A stretch of 64,000 nt of DNA, taken from positions 2,938,501 through 3,002,500 of the forward strand of contig NZ_AP014809.1 of NCBI RefSeq assembly GCF_002355515.1. Reading direction: 5' to 3'. This document shows, one piece after another, positions 22,668 through 30,050 of this stretch. The notes below the pieces were generated by a model that did not search any database, was not told where the DNA came from, and worked only from the letters and a program-made list of their open reading frames with translations. The first letter of the stretch is position 1; each line of letters begins with the position of its first letter. The position numbers and the translations under genes are program-made. Source of the stretch: Methylorubrum populi. GTDB lineage: Bacteria; Pseudomonadota; Alphaproteobacteria; Rhizobiales; Beijerinckiaceae.

Positions 22668-23849
22668 TCAGCGCATTCCGGCCAGGTGCGCGCGGTACAG
22701 GGCGGTCGTGAAGTCGCGGGCGATCTCGCACGACATGCCCGCGTGCACCGCGAGGTCCGTCGCAGCCACCGCTTCCGCCAGGACGACCACCGGAACCCCG
22801 ACGGCCCGGGCGTGCCCGATGACGGCGCTCGTTCCCGGGTCGCCGCCATCCGCAAGCGCGAGGACAGCCGTGCAGGCCCTCAGCCCGGCGAGCGCGGGAC
22901 CGGCGCTCGCGGCAAGCCGCTCGCCGTACTCATGGAACGGCGAGAACACCTCGCTCCCGAGATCAAGAAGCCACCACCGTGCCTGGTCGAGGAGCCAGCG
23001 TTGAGGCAGCGTCGCCGCCGGTCCCGAAAGAAAGACCCGCCCCCCATGCGCCGTGTCCGGCTGCGGCACGAGAGCGCTCAAGGCATGCGGCGCCGGGAGA
23101 GGCAGGCGATGACCGTCGTTGAAATGGGCGACGCTGCGCGATGCCAGGTCGGCGGCCTCGACGGGGTCGAACCGGCGCTCGCCCCAGTAGTGCGCGAAGG
23201 CGGCGCAGAACACGTCGCCGGAGCCGATCTTGAACCACGTGTCCGATATGTAGGCCGGAACCAGCCGCGGCTTCGTGTCACCGACATAGACGCTGGCGCC
23301 GCCGATGGCGTGGCGGGCGACGACGACCGAGGCGCCCTCATCGGCCATGATGCGTGTCGCCACATCCATCGCCTCCTGCGACGGATCCGCCGCAGCGAGC
23401 ATGTAGTCCCTCACCACGTATGCCAGCTCGCCCGCCCGCGATCCCGACGCCGAGAAGGCCGCCTCGGGACTGTCCGACTGCGGGTCGTGGACGGCCCGGC
23501 CGGCCACGACCGTGGCCGGCCCCTCCAGCATCCCGAAGCTCAGCACGACCTCCCCGGAGACCGTGATGCGGGGCAGACCGGCCGACGCCTTGGGCACGGG
23601 CTCCTTGCTCAGGGGATGGTAGTACTCGAAGACGAGTTCCTTCTCGATCTCGACCACTTCGGCACGGACGCCGAACGACGCCATGGTCGCGCGTACGTCC
23701 GCCGCCCAACCCGAGTAGGCGTAGGTGTGCAGCACGGAGCCCGGCGAGAGCCCGCTCACGGCCACGGCGGCCCGGCCACCGGAACCGTAAATTCGGTCCC
23801 ATTCCGGGTAAGCGCAGACCTCCCGGTAACTGCCGCCCACGATGATCAT
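22668..23849 (-). CDS. PfkB-type kinase fused to nucleoside 2-deoxyribosyltransferase-like domain, copy 1
   Basis: Protein of 393 residues. Residues ~1-250 resemble a PfkB/ribokinase: it starts MIIVGGSYREVCAYPEWDRIYGSGGRAAVA, and the anion-hole/catalytic motif WFKIGSGDVFCAAFAHYWGE (GSGD, Asp base kept) is near residue 220. Residues ~265-393 resemble a nucleoside 2-deoxyribosyltransferase: GGRVFLSGP, then VFSPFHEYGER, then a DGGDPGTSAVIGHARA motif. In active family members this last motif is DPGTxxExGxA with a nucleophilic Glu; here Val replaces it (copy 2 has Glu), so this domain is probably catalytically dead. The start overlaps the preceding gene by 4 bp (ATGA). Confidence 0.8.
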   Translation of the reverse strand: MIIVGGSYREVCAYPEWDRIYGSGGRAAVAVSGLSPGSVLHTYAYSGWAADVRATMASFGVRAEVVEIEKELVFEYYHPLSKEPVPKASAGLPRITVSGEVVLSFGMLEGPATVVAGRAVHDPQSDSPEAAFSASGSRAGELAYVVRDYMLAAADPSQEAMDVATRIMADEGASVVVARHAIGGASVYVGDTKPRLVPAYISDTWFKIGSGDVFCAAFAHYWGERRFDPVEAADLASRSVAHFNDGHRLPLPAPHALSALVPQPDTAHGGRVFLSGPAATLPQRWLLDQARWWLLDLGSEVFSPFHEYGERLAASAGPALAGLRACTAVLALADGGDPGTSAVIGHARAVGVPVVVLAEAVAATDLAVHAGMSCEIARDFTTALYRAHLAGMR

Positions 23850-24190
23850 GGGTCGGTCCTCGACACCGTCACCACGCACCGCGTCGACGAGACCTCCTCG
23901 ACATGGGCGACGAAGGGCACCTCCCGCGCGAGGCAGTCGAGAAGCCGCGTCAGACCCGGGAACGCGGCGAGGGCGCCCACCACGGCGCCCTCGCCGTTCC
24001 GGCAGATCGCGCCGACCGCGGCCCCCTCGTGGACAAGCTCGATCCGCAGGTCGTCGCCCGCGCGTACCCGGTCCGCCGCCTCACGACGCACCCCTATCAA
24101 GTCGACGGTGAGGTGGAGGTCGCAACCGTCGCCGGACTGCTGCAATCGCCGCGGAGCCCGCCCTCGCCGGCCCGGGGGTCCTCCCGACAT
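23846..24190 (-). CDS. small beta-rich protein, copy 1 (possibly HIRAN-like)
   Basis: Protein of 114 residues starting MSGG, with GGGAGG upstream. It is paralogous to the protein at 26007-26417. Shared pattern: C(D/N)L...DL.GVR..A..VR..D.L.(I/V).L, A(I/V)CR, VG.LA, GL..LL.CL, (F/Y).A.V.EV..TRC.V.V.R. The order of strands and the VG.LA/LL.CL helix are reminiscent of HIRAN domains, which bind DNA ends, but this is a tentative reading. Each copy sits immediately upstream of a PfkB-NDT gene and overlaps it, so each pair probably acts together. Confidence 0.6.
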   Translation of the reverse strand: MSGGPPGRRGRAPRRLQQSGDGCDLHLTVDLIGVRREAADRVRAGDDLRIELVHEGAAVGAICRNGEGAVVGALAAFPGLTRLLDCLAREVPFVAHVEEVSSTRCVVTVSRTDP

Positions 24191-24193
24191 GAC

Positions 24194-24826
24194 TCAACCT
24201 CCCGTCGCCGCGGACGCCCGGGCCGCGGTGCCGGCGCGGGCCCGGCCGCCATCGATGCGCGCCAGCGTTTCCTGGTGCTTCTCGCAGCCACGGCACCGAC
24301 CGCAGGCGTATTCCATGACATGGCAGGAGAAGGTGGCGCCCAGGAGTGAACGGGGGATCCCCGACCGCCTGACAAGCTCCAGGGCCGAAAGGTGGCGCGC
24401 GGGGGCCATGACCCGGACCCCTCCCTCCTGCAGGTGCATCAGCCGGTCGACGGTCCGCAGGAAGGGAGCGCGACCGTCGGCATGGACATCCGTCCTGATC
24501 GCCCCGAGCAGGATCTCGGTCAGTCCCTCGGCCACGAACCGCATGCCGGCGAGCGTCACCAGCATCTGGTTGCGGTAAGGCCACCACTCGGGCGCGCGCG
24601 CCAGATCCGAGGCCGCGCGCCCCGCGAGCGGGCCAAGGCCAAGGGCCGACAGGTCGACCCGCGCGACCTCGTGGCGAAGTCCGAGCTCGCGCGCGACCGA
24701 GGCCGCCGCGGCGATCTCGCCCTTGGCCGGCCTCTGTCCGTAATCGACCGTGAGGCAGACGTCCGGCCTCTGCCAGGCGGCGATGGCCGCCGAGTCGAGG
24801 CCGCCCGAGAGCAGGAGCGCCCTCAT
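24194..24826 (-). CDS. QueC-like PP-loop enzyme (7-cyano-7-deazaguanine synthase-like)
   Basis: Protein of 210 residues. The N-terminus MRALLLSGGLDSAAIAAW has the PP-loop ATP pyrophosphatase motif SGGxDS, followed by VCLTVDYGQRPAKGE as in QueC. The C-terminus has the QueC zinc site CHVMEYACGRCRGCEKH. It is about the length of QueC. QueC makes preQ0; QueC-like proteins also occur in defence systems (for example Qat), acting on other carboxylates or proteins. The absence of QueD, QueE and TGT genes nearby argues against ordinary queuosine synthesis. The ATG overlaps the preceding PfkB-NDT stop by 4 bp. Confidence 0.85.
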   Translation of the reverse strand: MRALLLSGGLDSAAIAAWQRPDVCLTVDYGQRPAKGEIAAAASVARELGLRHEVARVDLSALGLGPLAGRAASDLARAPEWWPYRNQMLVTLAGMRFVAEGLTEILLGAIRTDVHADGRAPFLRTVDRLMHLQEGGVRVMAPARHLSALELVRRSGIPRSLLGATFSCHVMEYACGRCRGCEKHQETLARIDGGRARAGTAARASAATGG

Positions 24827-26010
24827 TCCATGGCGGCCCAGGCCGCCTGGTAGAGCGCGGATGTGAGGTCGCGAGCGACCCGGCAGCCGGTGCCGACGAG
24901 CATCGTCAGGTTCGGGTCGTCGAGGCGCTCGGCAAGGACGACGACGGGCTTGCCCCGGGCGCGCGCGTACCCGACCTCGAACAGGGTGCCCGGATCGGCG
25001 CCGTCGAGCAGCGCGAGCAGCGCGGCGCAGCGGTCCAGGCCTTCGAGATCGGCGGCCGCGGTTTCCTGGGCCGGACGGCCCGTACCGACCTCGTGCAAGG
25101 GGGAGAACACCGGCGCGCCCAGTGCCTGGAGCCGTTCGAGCGCCTCCTCGACGAGCCAACGCTGCGCGAGATCGAAGAAGGGTCCCGCCAGGTAGACCAG
25201 GCCCGGACGCCGGCCAGCGGGCAGGGCGGACTGGGACGCGAGCTCGGCGGCGGGGGGCAGGGGCAGCGCGTGGTAGTCGACGAAGTGCGCGACGCTGCGT
25301 GAGGCCAGGTCCGCGGCGTCGACGGCGTCCAGCCCGCGCTCGCCCCAATGGTGCGCGAAGGCCGCGCTGAACACGTCGCCCGACCCGATCTTGAATACGC
25401 GCTCCGAGCGGTATGCCGGGATGTCGGCCGGCACGCCCCCGACCCGGAACACGCGCGCGCCCTCGCACCCGCGCTTGACCACGACGGTCTCGGCGTCGTG
25501 CGCGGCGAGAAGCGCGGCGCCCACGTCGTCGCCCGCCGCGCCGGTCGCGGCCTCCGCCTCGCCCTGGTTCAGCACGACGGCGAGCCGCTCGGCCCGGGAG
25601 CCGTTGGCGCGGAACGGGCTCGCCGCATGGCCGGTCTGCGGATCGTGGACGGCGCGCCGCGCGGAAACAACGGCGTCGCCTTCCACGAAACCGAACCGCA
25701 GCACCACGTCGCCGGACACGGTCAGGACAGGTTGCGCAGCGGGTACGGCCGGTTCGAGCAACGCTGGCGAGAGGGGATGGAAGTAGGAGAACGAGATTCT
25801 CTCGTCGATGGGTTGGACGGTCGCGCCCACACCGAACGCGTGCATCGAGCTCCGGACGTCCGAGACCCACCCCCGGTGGGCATAGGTATGGAGTTCGGTT
25901 CCGGGCGAGAGCCGGCCGACCGATGCGGCGGCCCGCCCTCCGGACCCGAAGAGGCGCCTCCAACGCGGGACGGCACAAATTTCGAGGTAGCAGCCGCCGG
26001 CGACGATCAA
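24823..26010 (-). CDS. PfkB-type kinase fused to nucleoside 2-deoxyribosyltransferase-like domain, copy 2
   Basis: Protein of 395 residues, a full-length paralogue of the fusion at 22668-23849. The start is a TTG at 26010 overlapping the upstream stop (TTGA), matching the ATGA overlap of copy 1; the encoded N-terminus (IVAGGCYLEICAVPRW) then aligns with copy 1. The kinase motif is FKIGSGDVFSAAFAHHWGE. The transferase part has VYLAGPFFDLAQRW, VFSPLHEVGTG and DGADPGTLFEVGYARARGKPVVVL with the expected catalytic Glu, so this copy should be active. A plausible reaction is phosphorylation plus cleavage or exchange of a nucleoside N-glycosidic bond; the substrate is unknown. Confidence 0.82.
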   Translation of the reverse strand: MIVAGGCYLEICAVPRWRRLFGSGGRAAASVGRLSPGTELHTYAHRGWVSDVRSSMHAFGVGATVQPIDERISFSYFHPLSPALLEPAVPAAQPVLTVSGDVVLRFGFVEGDAVVSARRAVHDPQTGHAASPFRANGSRAERLAVVLNQGEAEAATGAAGDDVGAALLAAHDAETVVVKRGCEGARVFRVGGVPADIPAYRSERVFKIGSGDVFSAAFAHHWGERGLDAVDAADLASRSVAHFVDYHALPLPPAAELASQSALPAGRRPGLVYLAGPFFDLAQRWLVEEALERLQALGAPVFSPLHEVGTGRPAQETAAADLEGLDRCAALLALLDGADPGTLFEVGYARARGKPVVVLAERLDDPNLTMLVGTGCRVARDLTSALYQAAWAAME

Positions 26011-26417
26011 CGCGTCACCCGCTCGACCAAGACGCGACAGCGGGTGCGATCGACCTCGATGACGCGGGCCTCGTACAGATGTCCGGCGCGCAGGCAGCCG
26101 AGGAGTTGGTCCAAGCCCTCCATGCCCGCGAGCGAGCCGACGATGTCGGCCGCGGGCCGCGTGCGGCACACGGCCGTCTCGAAGGGATCCTCCCGGTGCA
26201 AGGTCACGTCGAGGACATCCCGCTCGCGGACCGTCACCACCGCAGGGGCCCGCACCCCCGTCAGGTCGGTGTCGTAGCGCAGGTTGCAAGGGTCCGCGCC
26301 CCCACCGAGCCCTGCGCCACCGCCCTGGCCCTCCCGCCCCGAAGGCGACACGGGTGACGACGTACCCGGCCCCAGACGCGGGCCCCTGCGTGTGCTGGAC
26401 TTGCTACCGCCTGACAT
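26007..26417 (-). CDS. small beta-rich protein, copy 2 (possibly HIRAN-like)
   Basis: Protein of 136 residues, paralogue of the 114-residue protein at 23846-24190. The ATG at 26417 gives the same MSGG start as copy 1, then a Ser/Arg/Gly-rich linker about 25 residues longer, then the shared domain (NLRYDTDLTGVRAPAVVTVRERD ... TRCRVLVERVTR, in two parts). A second in-frame ATG at 26510 would overlap the OGG-like gene and is less likely. It overlaps the PfkB-NDT copy 2 start by 4 bp. Confidence 0.6.
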   Translation of the reverse strand: MSGGSKSSTRRGPRLGPGTSSPVSPSGREGQGGGAGLGGGADPCNLRYDTDLTGVRAPAVVTVRERDVLDVTLHREDPFETAVCRTRPAADIVGSLAGMEGLDQLLGCLRAGHLYEARVIEVDRTRCRVLVERVTR

Positions 26418-26470
26418 CGCGATCCCTGGGCGCGAACCTAGACGACAGTGGCCTCTTTTCCCGGCCGCCG

Positions 26471-27205
26471 TCAAACAGGGCCCCGGCCGATATTCCTCAT
26501 CGCCCGCCACATCACCGCGTCGAGCAGGGACGGCCTGGCGCCGAGCGCCCCGCAGAACTCCAGGAAGCGCCGCTCCAGCGCCTCGTAGTCGCGCGGCACC
26601 CGCATCGACCGGTCAAAGAGGCCGATCAGGAGACCGGCCCGGATGATGTGGATATCCAGGATCGCAACCTCGTCGCTGCCCAGCCAGTTGCGCGTGATCC
26701 AGGATGCGGTCTTCGGCCCGATGCCCGGAATCCGCATGAGGTGGCGCCGGAATGCCAAGGCGTCGTCGGTCGGCGGCGGGTCATCCTCGATCATCCCCAA
26801 CGCGACCGCGAGCCGGCGGGCCCGCTGGTGCGGGAAGCGGTAGCGGACCGGGCGGCCGCCGAGCAGGACCGGCTGCAGCAGGAGAGCTTCGAGATCCCCC
26901 TCGGCCGGGCGGCGTCCCGGCACGAACACGCCGGCCTCCATCAACCGGTCGTGAACCGCATGGTTGACCTCAGCCGTGATGCCGTAGCCGCCGAGCAGGC
27001 AAAACCCGACCTCCTCCTGCAGGGACCCGTCGCGGTTGACGAACCCGTCGGACTGCTCGCTGGCGCGGCTGACCATGTCCGCCCAGAACGCGGCACTCGG
27101 CACCCACTCGGGCCGCCCCCAGCGCACCCCGGGCACGATCTCGGCATCCGGATCAGGCGGCGAACGCCGTGCAGCCGTCGGGTGGCCGTCCGCTTCGAGC
27201 AGCAT
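26471..27205 (-). CDS. OGG-like helix-hairpin-helix DNA glycosylase-fold protein
   Basis: Protein of 244 residues, first gene of the operon. The C-terminal half has the HhH-GPD core: RIPGIGPKTASWITRNWLGS (hairpin with G-I-G) followed by DEVAILDIHIIRAGLL, where D-I-H matches the catalytic Asp region (the Lys of bifunctional glycosylases is less obvious). The N-terminal half (VPSAAFWADMVSRASEQ, EEVGFCLLGGYGITAEVNHAV) resembles 8-oxoguanine glycosylase relatives found in mobile conflict loci. The ATG at 27205 has AAGGGGAA upstream. It likely excises, or merely recognises, an altered base. Confidence 0.78.
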   Translation of the reverse strand: MLLEADGHPTAARRSPPDPDAEIVPGVRWGRPEWVPSAAFWADMVSRASEQSDGFVNRDGSLQEEVGFCLLGGYGITAEVNHAVHDRLMEAGVFVPGRRPAEGDLEALLLQPVLLGGRPVRYRFPHQRARRLAVALGMIEDDPPPTDDALAFRRHLMRIPGIGPKTASWITRNWLGSDEVAILDIHIIRAGLLIGLFDRSMRVPRDYEALERRFLEFCGALGARPSLLDAVMWRAMRNIGRGPV

Positions 27206-27233
27206 AGTCGTGATTCCCCTTGACGCCGTCCCC

Positions 27234-27251
27234 GAATATTCATTTTCATTC
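27234..27251. promoter_or_regulatory. 18-bp inverted-repeat half, probable operator between OGG and XRE genes
   Basis: GAATATTCATTTTCATTC lies in the 51-bp divergent gap, 6 bp before the XRE start. Its exact reverse complement recurs at 27571-27588. It contains the palindrome GAATATTC and is AT-rich against a GC-rich background, as expected for an XRE regulator site. Confidence 0.55.
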
Positions 27252-27256
27252 AAAGC

Positions 27257-27601
27257 ATGAGGGGACGCAAGATCGGATCAGGCGGCGAGCGCGCCGCCAT
27301 CGCGGCGGCGCTGGAACGAGCCCGGCGCGAGGACGGCCTGAGCCAGGAGGCGCTCGCCCGCACGCTGGGCTCCAGCCAGGCCAACATTTCCAAGCTCTTG
27401 CGCGGTCAGCAGAGGCCCCGCCCGGAACTGGAGGCGTCGATACGGTCCTATCTCGCCGCGCGGCCCGCGGGCGTCGCCCACCCTTCGGAAGCGTGGACGC
27501 GGCGTCTCCTCGCGGCCTGCGAACGCTCGCCAGCCTTCCGCGACGTGATCGACGCGGCGCTGATGCTTGTGAATGAAAATGAATATTCTGACCGAGCTTG
27601 A
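27257..27601 (+). CDS. XRE-family helix-turn-helix regulator
   Basis: Protein of 114 residues. The helix-turn-helix is at residues ~22-50: ARREDGLSQEALARTLGSSQ followed by ANISKLLRGQ and RPRPELEASI, a Cro/C1 type. The C-terminal ~50 residues (WTRRLLAACERSPAFRDVIDAALMLV) are helical and may dimerise. It is divergent from the eight-gene operon and shares its 51-bp promoter gap, so it probably represses the operon and itself. The last codons contain the second copy of the 18-bp repeat. Confidence 0.88.
   Translation: MRGRKIGSGGERAAIAAALERARREDGLSQEALARTLGSSQANISKLLRGQQRPRPELEASIRSYLAARPAGVAHPSEAWTRRLLAACERSPAFRDVIDAALMLVNENEYSDRA
27571..27588. repeat. second half of 18-bp perfect inverted repeat
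   Basis: GAATGAAAATGAATATTC, exact reverse complement of 27234-27251, inside the 3' end of the XRE gene. Confidence 0.85.
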
Positions 27602-28070
27602 CAGCGATCCAGGGCTTTTGGCGTTCACGACGGAGCACGCTCCAGGGTCGTCCAGTGCGGTCAACGGCCGTTTGCGGGCGGCCGTGCCTGGTCTGCAGCC
27701 GGGCGGCGAGCGCCGACGTGTCGGCCGCCGGCGCGGCTCCGAGCACGCGGCGTTACGCACCTATGCCGCCTCGGGAAAGCGGCGCCGGCCCGGCTGCTGA
27801 ACCGGCGTCGGGCCAGTGCGAGAGGAACGCCGCCAGAGCTTCGGCGCAGAGCCGTGCAGGCCGCGTTTCGGCGTCGGTCCCCGGCCCCCCCGGTCCACCG
27901 GGGCTCGCGGCCGGCACGAAGCCATACCCGGCCCCCACGCGGCCGACGACGTCCGCACGAACGGTCGCTTGCCGGGCCCGACCGCCGTCACGCCGGCGAC
28001 GGAAGCGCGCCGGCCACGCGGACGGAGCGGGCACTCAGGCCAGGCCCAGGAAGTCCGCGGGAACGACAAT
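27602..28070. other. stretch without a supported gene
   Basis: About 470 bp of very GC-rich DNA between the XRE gene and the copA relic. Open frames here have no recognised domain and no convincing start. It looks like decayed sequence leading into the gene fragments that follow. Confidence 0.45.
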
Positions 28071-28359
28071 CAACCGGCCCGTCGAGGGCATGAGATGCGC
28101 GTCCTGCGTCGGCCGTGTCGAACGGGCCCGAAGCAAGGTCGAGGGCATGACCTGCGCATCGCGCGTCGGACGCGTCGAGCGCGCTCCAGACGGTGCCATG
28201 CGCCACCGCGGCCACGGCGAAGGCCGCGACCGAGCAGGCAAGCGTGCGCGGCACGGCCAACCTGCACGCGCTCGCCGCAGCCGTCTCCGCGGCCGGCTAC
28301 AGCGCGCGTCCGATCGGCGCGGCCGCCTCCGTCGACGAGACCACGCAGCGCAAGGAGAC
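28071..28359 (+). pseudogene. relic of a copper P-type ATPase N-terminus (HMA domains)
   Basis: One frame reads VEGMRCASCVGRVERA and, directly after, VEGMTCASRVGRVERA, two copies of the heavy-metal-associated GMxCxxC motif (the second with Cys to Arg). A shift to another frame near 28190 continues TANLHALAAAVSAAGYSARPI, the end of a copper-binding domain as in CopA. Nothing of the ATPase core is present. It is a frameshifted, truncated remnant. Confidence 0.65.
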
Positions 28360-28360
28360 C

Positions 28361-28920
28361 ACGCGCTCGAATCTCATCGAGGAACTTCAAGAGCACCTTG
28401 AGCTCGGCCTTCACCCCGGGGAGCGTCACCGCTTCCCGGCCGTTCGCATGGACCGTTTGGACCTCGATCCCGAATTCCAGTGCGGCCCTCTGGATCTCTG
28501 CGGAACTGACGGCCGCGAGGATTCCGCTCCGGCCGATCAGCGTCACCTTCTTCCGGACCCAGGTATCCGCCATCGCGACGAAGACCTCCACGTCGACGAC
28601 GTGGATGCCATCAGTGCGCGCGAAGGCACGCAACTCCGGTACGGTCGCCTCGGCGAAGTAGGCGCTGAGGTCGAGCACCTGTCGGATGGCGTGGAAGCTG
28701 AGGAACCTCAGGCTGGTCCCGACGAGCATCGCGGCGAGCCGGTCGTCGAGGGTCAGGCCGACCTCGTCGACCCTCCGGTAGGTGTCTGCCGAATGCAGCA
28801 GGGTGAAGCCGGTCGGGGAAAATGACCCGGCGCCGGTTGAAGCTCTGGATCAGCACGACCCGCTCGCCGCCGTCGGTCCGGTAGCCCGCGAACAGCGCCC
28901 TGACGGCGTCGAACGCAGCC
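28361..28920 (-). pseudogene. truncated DUF4868 (KwaB-like) gene
   Basis: Read leftwards from 28920: LFAGYRTDGGERVVLIQSFN, RRRVIF, then after a one-base shift near 28815 TGFTLLHSADTYRRVDEVGL, TLDDRLAAML, FLSFHAIRQVLDLSAYFAEA, WVRKKVTLI, and VKAELKVLLKFLDEIR. This order (FNR..., GLxLDDRL, DLSxYFxEAT, LKFLDE) is how I remember DUF4868 proteins, the family of the Kiwa component KwaB. The N-terminal half is missing and a frameshift is present. Both edges abut other fragments (copA left, MFS right). Confidence 0.5.
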
Positions 28921-29452
28921 GGTGCTGCCGCGGGTCCTCGACCGGCTGGCCGACCGCGCCGTGATGATCCCTTCCTCCGCCCTGCTCGGCCTCGTGCTGA
29001 TCGGGTTCGCCGGGGAGTCGTGGGGCAACGGCATCGGCTGGGCCGCCCTGCTGGCGACGTGGCTCGTGCTCGGCATCGGCTACTCGGCGGCCCAGACCCC
29101 GACGGGCCGCCTGCTCCGGCGCTCCGCGTCCGCCGAGGACCGGCCGGCCGTATTCGCCGCGCAATTCGCGCTCTCCCACGCCGCCTGGCTCGTGACCTAT
29201 CCGCTGGCCGGCTGGCTAGGGGCGACGGTCGGGATGCCCGCCACGCTGGCCGCGCTCGGCGCCGTCACGCTGGCGGCGACCGCCGCTGCCGTGCTGCTCT
29301 GGCCCTCGGACGACCCCGAGGCGGTCGAGCACGCCCACCCCGAGCTCGATGCGGCCCACCCGCACCTGGCGGCGGCGCACGGTCGTCGCCATGCCCACGC
29401 CTACGTCATCGACGACCTCCACCACCATTGGCCGTCGGGGCGCCCGGGATGA
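28921..29452 (+). pseudogene. C-terminal fragment of an MFS transporter with His-rich tail
   Basis: Starts inside a protein: VLPRVLDRLADRAVMIPSSA, then transmembrane helices, the loop GYSAAQTPTGRLLRRS and FAAQFALSHAAWLVTYPLAG, ending in a His-rich tail (EHAHPELDAAHPHLAAAHGR). About 176 residues remain of an expected ~400, so it cannot transport. The full-length relatives I know of sit with metal-efflux genes, as here. It joins the KwaB-like remnant exactly at 28920/28921. Confidence 0.65.
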
Positions 29453-29557
29453 GCGCCCGTTCAGGCCCCGGTCATGGCCCCCCATGGCATCCGTGCTGCC
29501 ATGCCGCTTGGTCACGGCGCCCCGCGGATGCTAGGTTTCGCATTCGGAGACCGCTTG

Positions 29558-29995
29558 GTGAAACTGACGCCGACCCTGATGCGCCGGATCGCGACCAGCC
29601 TGATGCTGCTGGCGGTGATGGCGCTCGCGGTCAGCGTCGCGGCGGTGCCGGCGAATGCCTTCGGCGGTCCCGTCGAGCACCTGGAACACGCCGGGCCCGA
29701 GCACAGCCATATGCACGGCGACGGCACGGTACACTCGCACGTCGTTGCCAAGGTCGTCTCGGACGAGGCCGGCGCGTGGCCGGACTTCCCGCCGCTGGAC
29801 GACGCGCAGGACCACCAGCACAAAAAGGCGGATTGCTGCGGCCTGGCCCATCCGGTCGCGCTGCTCTCCGCCGACACCGTCGCCGCCGTGACCGGATCTC
29901 CGGGCGCGATCCTCCCGTCTCGGGAATCGACGCATCCCGTCGGGGTGGACCCGAACGGCCCAAGACGACCTCCCAGGTCCCTTCCGAACGCGTGA
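29558..29995 (+). CDS. His-rich periplasmic protein of metal-efflux locus
   Basis: Protein of 145 residues. The GTG at 29558 follows CGGAGA and gives a good signal peptide (LMRRIATSLMLLAVMALAVSV to NAFG); an earlier ATG at 29474 would add a poor leader. The mature part has many His (HLEHAGPEHSHMHGDGTVHSH, HQHKKADCC), suited to binding divalent metal in the periplasm. It precedes the CzcB-like gene by 55 bp and is probably co-transcribed with it. Confidence 0.7.
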   Translation: MKLTPTLMRRIATSLMLLAVMALAVSVAAVPANAFGGPVEHLEHAGPEHSHMHGDGTVHSHVVAKVVSDEAGAWPDFPPLDDAQDHQHKKADCCGLAHPVALLSADTVAAVTGSPGAILPSRESTHPVGVDPNGPRRPPRSLPNA

Positions 29996-30050
29996 GCGCG
30001 GCGTCCTGACGGGCGCCGCAAGGCCGTGCCCGTTCGACAGGACCCCGACC

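Noticed and set aside
24194..24826. Ordinary queuosine biosynthesis (queC) gene
   Set aside because: No queD, queE, queF or tgt genes nearby and it is embedded in a conflict-type operon; kept as QueC-like only.
24823..26289. Extended version of the second PfkB-NDT gene starting at 26289
   Set aside because: The extra residues do not align with copy 1; the TTG at 26010 gives the matching N-terminus and the same 4-bp overlap.
28070..28729. The KwaB-like frame read as a complete 219-residue gene
   Set aside because: Homology continues upstream of its first Met in another frame and the last ~80 residues are only the shadow of the copA relic.
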